This document shows, in pieces, positions 7,649-12,053 of a stretch of DNA of 12,053 nt. The notes beneath the pieces are model-generated. The model saw only the letters and a program-made list of their open reading frames with translations. It did no database searches and had not been told where the DNA came from. The position numbers were made by a program, and so were the translations under genes. How positions within the stretch are numbered: position 1 is the stretch's first letter; every line of letters begins with the position of its first letter. This DNA comes from Larix sibirica (lineage: Eukaryota > Streptophyta > Pinopsida > Pinales > Pinaceae): the NCBI GenBank assembly GCA_004151065.3, contig NWUY0300022773.1:60044-72096 (forward strand), written 5' to 3'.

Positions 7649-7701
7649 GGATTTGTGAACTTTTTATCGTAGTATGGGGGGCCCTTCTTTTCTATTCCAA
7701 A

Positions 7702-8288
7702 ATGGGAAAAAGTAGGGGAGGTAGTTGTGGCCACAACATAGAGATAACCGAGAGAATCGGCTAGGACCCGAATACACCAAAGGCACAACGACCACAGGTC
7801 TGGTGCACCGGTTGCTCGACATAAGGACATCACACCTTAGAATGTCCGTGAATGCAAGGAGGACAAGTTCAAATTGGAGGACTGTTCAACACCGGACCTA
7901 GTGCAATAGTTTCGCAAGCCACTATGGCAAATCCATTTCATTCCGTAGGACGACCATCGTATCTAGAGCCACCAACTAGGTCTCCTAATGAATACTGTGA
8001 AATTTGTAAGTCATTCGGTCATCACCCGCGTATTTGTATTTGTCCCCTATTTCAGAAGTACTCATCGGTACCTAACATGGTCTACTGTGAATTTTTTGGA
8101 TCTACTACACATAGTACTGAGAAGTGTAGAGCTTTAGATTCCCTCACAGAGAGGCTGTATCGATCTATATTCTAGGTAGCAGATCAATCCCGAGGGACAG
8201 GAGGAGAAGAAGAGGAACACATTTTAGAGTTTGAAGATGAGGGGATTTTGGAGTCGGACGAGGAGGTGGTTGCATAGGGCCACTACGA
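7702..8288 (+). pseudogene. gag-pol: Polyprotein N-terminus with zinc knuckles 1-3
   Basis: The start is proposed at ATG 7702 (context CCAAAATGGG), in frame with the knuckles; the peptide opens MGKSRGGSCGH. The frame is broken by TAG 7762-7764, TAA 7822-7824, TGA 7849-7851, TAG 8173-8175 and TAG 8275-8277. Three CX2CX4HX4C knuckles can be placed. Knuckle 1 at 7804-7845 keeps all ligands but has a stop inside it; knuckle 2 at 7996-8037 is intact (C49, C52, H57, C62 counted from ATG 7852); knuckle 3 at 8086-8127 has its second Cys changed to Phe. The segment between knuckles 1 and 2 is Gly/Gln/Pro-rich, and an acidic stretch follows knuckle 3. Such knuckles bind element RNA in the nucleocapsid. 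No capsid domain precedes them, unlike most gypsy elements. The start could instead be ATG 7852, but that would drop knuckle 1. Confidence 0.65.
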
Positions 8289-8520
8289 TGATACAATTGT
8301 AATGAAGTGGGTCATCTATCATGTGATTGTCCTTTTCCCAAAATACCGCGGTGTACTTATTGCCGCACCAACACTCATACAATAGAAGAATTCCTCGAGC
8401 TCATTACTAAATGGGAGGATCATGCAATAACGTTGACCAATTTCATAAAATGTGAACACCAATAAGATCGCACATCAACAAGTTTTGTGGCCACTCGGGC
8501 AGGCACAAAAGCCGGAGCAT
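8289..8520 (+). pseudogene. gag-pol: Polyprotein segment with zinc knuckles 4-5
   Basis: This frame differs from the preceding one. Knuckle 4 at 8289-8330 reads [stop]-Y-N-C-N-E-V-G-H-L-S-C-D-C, so the first Cys codon has become TGA. Knuckle 5 at 8352-8393 reads CTYCRTNTHTIEEF, so the final Cys is Phe. Both fit CX2CX4HX4C at the other positions. A stretch ending TRAGTKAGA follows, after TAA 8463-8465, before the frame changes again near 8512. Knuckles 4 and 5 are spaced like a pair, as are 2 and 3. Confidence 0.6.
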
Positions 8521-9475
8521 ATTAAAGATGACCAAACTCATTGGTGATCTAGAAGGTGACCCCCTGAAAGAACTAAATACATCTCAGTGCAATAGAAGGA
8601 GATATACATAGAAGATACAAACATGTTTGGTCAAATACCAACCCCGCCATCCCGATAGGGTCCAAGATCGCATCGACAGTATCGACCGGATAACACCAGA
8701 GTTGAGGGTGAGGGATCAGGTATTGATCTGATAAATGATTCTCTTTTTTTGTGGTTTCAATTGCTTAAAGGTATTTTGGCATATGAGAAAGCTAATGAGA
8801 AACTATGAATAATGCTCCATAGCCTGGCTGATGTTGCAGAAAGCAATGAAGAAATATGCGCTTCTCTCTTAGAGAACAATATCGAGTTAGTGCAACGACG
8901 ATGAAGGAAGCGAATGGGTAGAGAGTTTTGTCTAAATGTGTAGGTACACGATTATGATATCAAAAAAGTGATGCTGGACCTCGGATCAGATGTGATCATA
9001 TTACCAAAAAATTCATGGGAAGCAATGGGTTTCCCAAAGCTTGTTTATTCACACATTAAGTTGTGGATGGCAAACCAATACCGTATCTTCCCCATTGGCC
9101 GCTTATAGATGTTGAAGTAGATCTAGGCAGTGTTAAGACAACCACAGACTTCAAAGTCATTGAGATCATTGGAGAATTGGATCCTTATCCAGCCGTTTGC
9201 TCGGTATTGAATGGGCCTATGAGAACTATGGAATAATTGACTTAAAGAATGGGATGATGAATTTCAAAGAACATGGTATGAAGGTGATCCAACCATTAGA
9301 TCCACACTAAGTTCCGTGGTATATCGAGCCAATTCAAGAGAACATGGAATGAGATGTCTTAGAAGAGATTTATTCTATGACTATAGGACATAGAGATGAC
9401 TATGTGAATCCAACCTCAGAAGGTTTTGTAAGCTGGAGAAGCATTCAGTCCTTCGACAGTGATTCGGAAGATGCT
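8512..9475 (+). pseudogene. pol (PR): Linker and retroviral-type aspartic protease
   Basis: A linker of about 140 codons (8512-8940) is low in recognisable motifs, with several stops including TGA 8902-8904 and TAG 8941-8943. The protease follows. Its active-site motif is DLGS at 8977-8988, in hydrophobic context VMLDLGSDVIILP, matching the D-[ST/L]-G-[SA] loop of single-domain retroelement proteases, which dimerise to cut the polyprotein. The frame shifts at about 9107 and again at about 9202, where a second conserved block (PYPA...GIEWAYEN) straddles the break. After the protease come acidic residues and a WRS motif around 9440, with stops at 9308-9310, 9350-9352 and 9476-9478. The catalytic Asp is kept but the fold is broken. 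Confidence 0.65.
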
Positions 9476-10016
9476 TGAGACAACTGGAAAAATAGACGTC
9501 ATGAGATGCCATCTAGACACTACGCAATGGTGAATTCTGTTAGGTGTATCGGTGTAGAATTCAATCAAGCACCAACATATTATGGAACCAATCGTCTCGA
9601 TACATTATTACATGAGATGGAAGCCACAATAGAGGAGCAATATCATATGGATGTATTGTATACAGTGCTTAGAGGCACTCCCACGTGATGGTGGGCAATG
9701 CATAGAGATGAATTGATGACTAGGATACCACACAACTTACTATGACTATCAGGTTCAAGCAATCCCTGCATGCTAATATGGTGAAAGAAGTCTACATGGG
9801 GGAGTCTAATCTTTATCAACATATTTAAATCTGTGATCATCAGTGGGAATTAGGAGGATTACAACCGCAGTTCTGGGTCCACCAATTCTTCCATGAGCTT
9901 GTATCTATCGGGAAAGCTTGTTATCTGCACGAAGAAACAAGAAGGAAAATTAACTGTTGGAAAAAACTGTGTGCATAATTATGTCAAGAGTTTTCTTCTC
10001 TGCAACAGGAGACACA
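9476..10016 (+). pseudogene. pol: Second gag-like segment between protease and RT
   Basis: The frame open at 9506-9685 continues past TGA 9686-9688 into WWAMHRDEL, preceded by APTYYG and an L.....RGTPT stretch. After a frame change near 9739 comes FWVHQFFHELVSIG with aromatic and basic residues to about 9995, broken by TAA 9826-9828 and 9976-9978. The pattern (Pro-x-Tyr-x-Gly near the start, then A/G-TP-x-x-WW, then W-x-x-x-F-x-H-x-L) is how retrotransposon gag domains look: a helical region with a conserved Trp pair. Its position after the protease is unusual. I recall this arrangement from gypsy polyproteins of gymnosperms and ferns, but could not verify it. Alternatively it could be an unrelated spacer domain. 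Confidence 0.4.
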
Positions 10017-10490
10017 GTAACGAAAGCATTAACTGCTATCAAGGGTGCATTATTTACTGACCAATTGTGGAAAGTTGACCACTCATACATATTCCCAACA
10101 CATCAAGAATTGGCTAAATTCCATGTAGAGATGGGACAACCTGTATGTTGCGCAAAAATAGAACAAGGAGATCCAGAACCAGATGAAGTAAAACAAGTGT
10201 GACACCTCAGTTTCCAGGAGTCCGAGGGTGTCCAAAAAGTCAAACACACCAAACTTGAAGGTACCAGGGCTATATACACCCAACCTATGCAGTTGAAGAA
10301 GATAAATATTGGCACTAAAGATAAACCGAACATGGCAGTAATTGGGGATTACCAGGAGGATCAAGCAGTCTTAGAAATTGCATCTCTTCTGAAGGAGTAT
10401 GAAGATTTGTTTTCGCAAAGATTCATGGAACTTAATGGAATTCAGGGAGACCTAGGAGAGATGAATATCATATTGAAATCAGATGCAAAT
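10017..10490 (+). pseudogene. pol: Polyprotein linker leading into reverse transcriptase
   Basis: In frame from about 10017, past TGA 10200-10202, and into the frame whose ATG is 10287. Before the stop the text includes THQELAKFHVEMGQPVC; after it, KKINIGTKDKP is followed by an acidic helix-like stretch LLKEYEDLFSQ and then GDLGEMNIILKSDA. The LL.EY.DLF motif and the following basic/proline-rich entry to RT are common to gypsy pol proteins just upstream of the RT fingers. It is likely to be the connection that positions RT after processing. Confidence 0.6.
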
Positions 10491-11200
10491 CCTATCAAAC
10501 ACCTTCTGTATCGGATGAACCCTTGGGTTAAGAAAGCACTTAAAAATGAGATTGATCGTATGCTGAATTCCAGCTTAATATTCCTAGTTGATGAATCTGA
10601 GTGGAGTCAGTTCCATTGTGATCCAGATCAAAAAGGATACGGAGGACATCCGATTCTGTGTATATTATCACAATCTGAACACTACTTGTGTCCATGACCC
10701 CTTTCGAACACCGTTTAGTGATGAAGTGTTACATCAAGTGGTGGGAAATGAAGCATATTCCTTCATAGATGGCTTCTCAGGATATCTCCAAGTAAGGATT
10801 GTGGAAGAAGATAAGAAGATGACTACATTTACTATTGAGTAGGGCTCTTTTGCATACAATGTTATGCCGTTTGGACACAAGAATGTGCTGGCGGTTTTCT
10901 CAAGAATTGTAATAGCGGCTTTCCGCGATTTCCTCCACAAATTTTTGTAAGTTTATTTCAATGATTGGATGATTTACAGTCTGTTCAAGGGCCATGTTGC
11001 TCTTCTTTGGCTCATGTTTGATCACTGCAAATAGATGGGGTTATCATTGAATCTACAGAAGTGCACATTCTACGTACCTTTTGGTAACGTGCTAGGACAT
11101 ATTGTATGTAAAGATGGGGTGTTGGCTGACCTTGTGAAAATTGCCACTATTGTAAATCTGTAGGAACCAATGACAATCAAACAATTACAATCCACATTGT
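10491..11200 (+). pseudogene. pol (RT): Reverse transcriptase domain, catalytic site altered
   Basis: Order seen: fingers entry YRMNP and EIDRML (10509-10563), ESEWS, a frame change near 10610, then VIQIKKD and CVYYHNLN (usual CVDYR.LN, here Asp to Tyr), DPFRTPF, motif A FIDGFSGY with its Asp at 10768-10770, VMPFG at 10861-10875 (usually .MPFGL.NAP), and the active-site motif as YFND at 10954-10965 where YxDD is expected. The first Asp of that pair is Asn (AAT at 10960-10962). Stops at 10840-10842, 10948-10950, 11032-11034 and 11161-11163. The block LNLQKCTF...GNVLGHIV is the gypsy thumb entry. It would have copied element RNA into DNA. Confidence 0.85.
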
Positions 11201-11249
11201 GTCATACTAGATATTATCTAATATTCATCAGCAGTTGTGCATCTATGTG

Positions 11250-11812
11250 ATTGCACCTTTGGATAAACTGTTAAAGAAGACCAAGCTTTTTTAGTGGAAT
11301 GAAGACTGTGAGAAAGCATTCAACACACTCAAAGAAAGAATGGTAAATGCCCCAATCCTCGCATTTCCTAATTGGAAGAAGGAATTCCATGTCCATGTAG
11401 ATGCATTAGGAATTAAACTTGGAGTTGTACTCTCCCAAACTGGTAAAGGTGAGATGGACCATCCTGTGTATTTTTCTAGTAGAAAGCCATTGCAAGCAAA
11501 TGTAACTACACTACCACATAATGAGAAGGATTAGCTATGAGCTATGCATTACAGAAGTTACACCACTATCTTTTGGAAGGACATTTCAAATTATTCACAG
11601 ACCATTCTGCCCCGAATTACCTGGTGAACAAGCTGGTATTAGAAAGAATAATCTATAGATGGTTACTGGTGTTTCTGGAATTCTCAGTTGAAGTTATCGT
11701 GAAGCCCAAAAAACATAACCATGGACTAGATTATTTGTCTCGCATTGACTTGGATGAACCTTACAGCCCAGTAGATGATCAACTACTAGACACTGCATTA
11801 TTTAGATTATAA
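11250..11812 (+). pseudogene. pol (RH): RNase H domain
   Basis: The RT-RNase H connection is readable as IAPLDKLLKK (from 11250) and, after TAG 11292-11294, WNEDCEKAF. RNase H starts APILAFPNW; the first catalytic Asp is in HVHVDA (11400-11402). PVYFSSRK follows, then the Glu region HNEK, where the frame breaks near 11527 and resumes as GLAMSYALQKLHHYLL. The FTDHSA motif carries the next catalytic Asp (11600-11602). The domain ends with RWLLVFLEF and a Pro/Lys segment, then DYLSRI, as usual before the integrase part. Catalytic residues are largely kept, so RNase H decayed mainly by the frame break and the stop at 11810-11812. It degrades the RNA strand of RNA:DNA hybrids during element copying. 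Confidence 0.85.
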
Positions 11813-11908
11813 TTCATTCTATATCACTTAGAAGAGATTGCATTGTTCCTCATTACACAGAAGGCTCTAGATAACTTTTCTCCCACACAGAAGGGACACT
11901 TAGTGTGA
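11813..11908 (+). pseudogene. pol: Start of RNase H-integrase linker, then similarity is lost
   Basis: The frame of the RNase H C-terminus continues past TAA 11810-11812 for about 31 codons, with LEEIALFL and FSPTQKGHLV, to TGA 11906-11908. In gypsy pol a segment of this kind (helix, then a Q/K-rich turn and hydrophobic stretch) precedes the HHCC zinc finger of integrase. Beyond 11908 no frame continues it. Confidence 0.45.
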
Positions 11909-12053
11909 TATTTTAGGATTAGGATCACTCAGCAGTAGAAGACCTCACTAGAAATCACTCATACACAAGAAATGACAAAAACTGTTGTATCATACATCAG
12001 CTGTAAGCTGGCACTCTGTAAAATGAATAATAACTGAATACAATCAAATGGAT
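11909..12053. other. Unassigned right end
   Basis: The remaining 145 bp contain no integrase motif, polypurine tract or LTR end that I can recognise. Either the element was cut here by a deletion or insertion, or it has diverged beyond recognition. Confidence 0.4.

Larger units (their letters stand above)
7702..11908 (+). mobile_element. Decayed Ty3/gypsy-like retrotransposon internal region
   Basis: One polyprotein can be followed through successive frames: CCHC knuckles (7804-8393), linker, protease (about 8940-9290), a gag-like segment (about 9500-10000), linker, reverse transcriptase (about 10490-11200), RNase H (about 11250-11760) and a short stretch beyond. Protease, RT, RNase H order is shared by all LTR elements; the Ty3/gypsy assignment rests on RT and RNase H motif style (MPFG, FSGY, FTDHSA). 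Frame changes fall near 8288, 8512, 9107, 9202, 9739, 10000, 10610, 11250 and 11527, and there are more than twenty in-frame stops. Integrase, the polypurine tract and the 3' LTR are missing from the window. The element is dead and old. Confidence 0.85.

Noticed and set aside
7361-7672. 103-codon + strand ORF starting in a good ATG context
   Set aside because: Most of its length is the 30-bp tandem repeat and low-complexity sequence, and the - strand is equally open across it. There is no recognisable domain, so it is treated as repeat-driven.
7477-7833. 118-codon - strand ORF with a Lys/Ser/Leu repeat that could look like a coiled coil
   Set aside because: The repeat is a by-product of the 30-bp tandem repeat, and the ORF overlaps antisense the zinc-knuckle coding start, which is better supported.

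Overview
The window looks like intergenic DNA from a large, repeat-rich plant nuclear genome. The grounds are long AT-rich non-coding stretches, degenerate plant-type TTTAGGG motifs, Ty3/gypsy- and Ty1/copia-like LTR retrotransposon remains on both strands, and no compact gene organisation or bacterial signals. The pol polyprotein order on the + strand (zinc knuckles, protease, a second gag-like domain, reverse transcriptase, RNase H) resembles, from memory, polyproteins seen in gymnosperm and fern sequences. I could not search this, so taxon placement below 'land plant' is a guess. I see no intact host gene.

Layout. (1) 1-1430: AT-rich spacer with an array of about seven copies of a 20-bp near-palindrome (137-332), a promoter-like stretch (G-box, TATA, pyrimidine patch, 18-codon ORF; 452-705) and telomere-like motifs (986-1043). 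(2) 1431-2262: a GC/CpG-richer block read as a Ty1/copia-like LTR on the - strand. It has TGTTGG/CCAACA ends, a polypurine tract just upstream and a TATA box in the same orientation. (3) 2263-3283: no recognisable gene. (4) 3284-4830 (-): a decayed retroelement gag gene with a long acidic tail. It is preceded on the - strand by a primer-binding-site-like sequence (4885-4903) and an LTR from 4908 to about 5940, and no pol follows it. (5) about 5941-7430: AT-rich, no gene, one strong 19-bp-arm hairpin (6474-6531). (6) 7431-7701: leader-like sequence with 30-bp tandem repeats. (7) 7702-11908 (+): a heavily decayed Ty3/gypsy polyprotein, broken by about nine frame changes and about two dozen stops, but recognisable from an array of five CCHC zinc knuckles to just past RNase H. 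Integrase and the 3' LTR are not in the window.

Nothing here is likely to make a functional protein. The + strand element carries a catalytic-site change (YFND in place of YxDD) and lost zinc-ligand cysteines. The - strand element is a gag-only remnant that, if ever mobile, would have needed pol enzymes from elsewhere. The less expected items are the palindrome array near the left end, the five-knuckle array, the gag-like domain between protease and reverse transcriptase, and the acidic gag tail.
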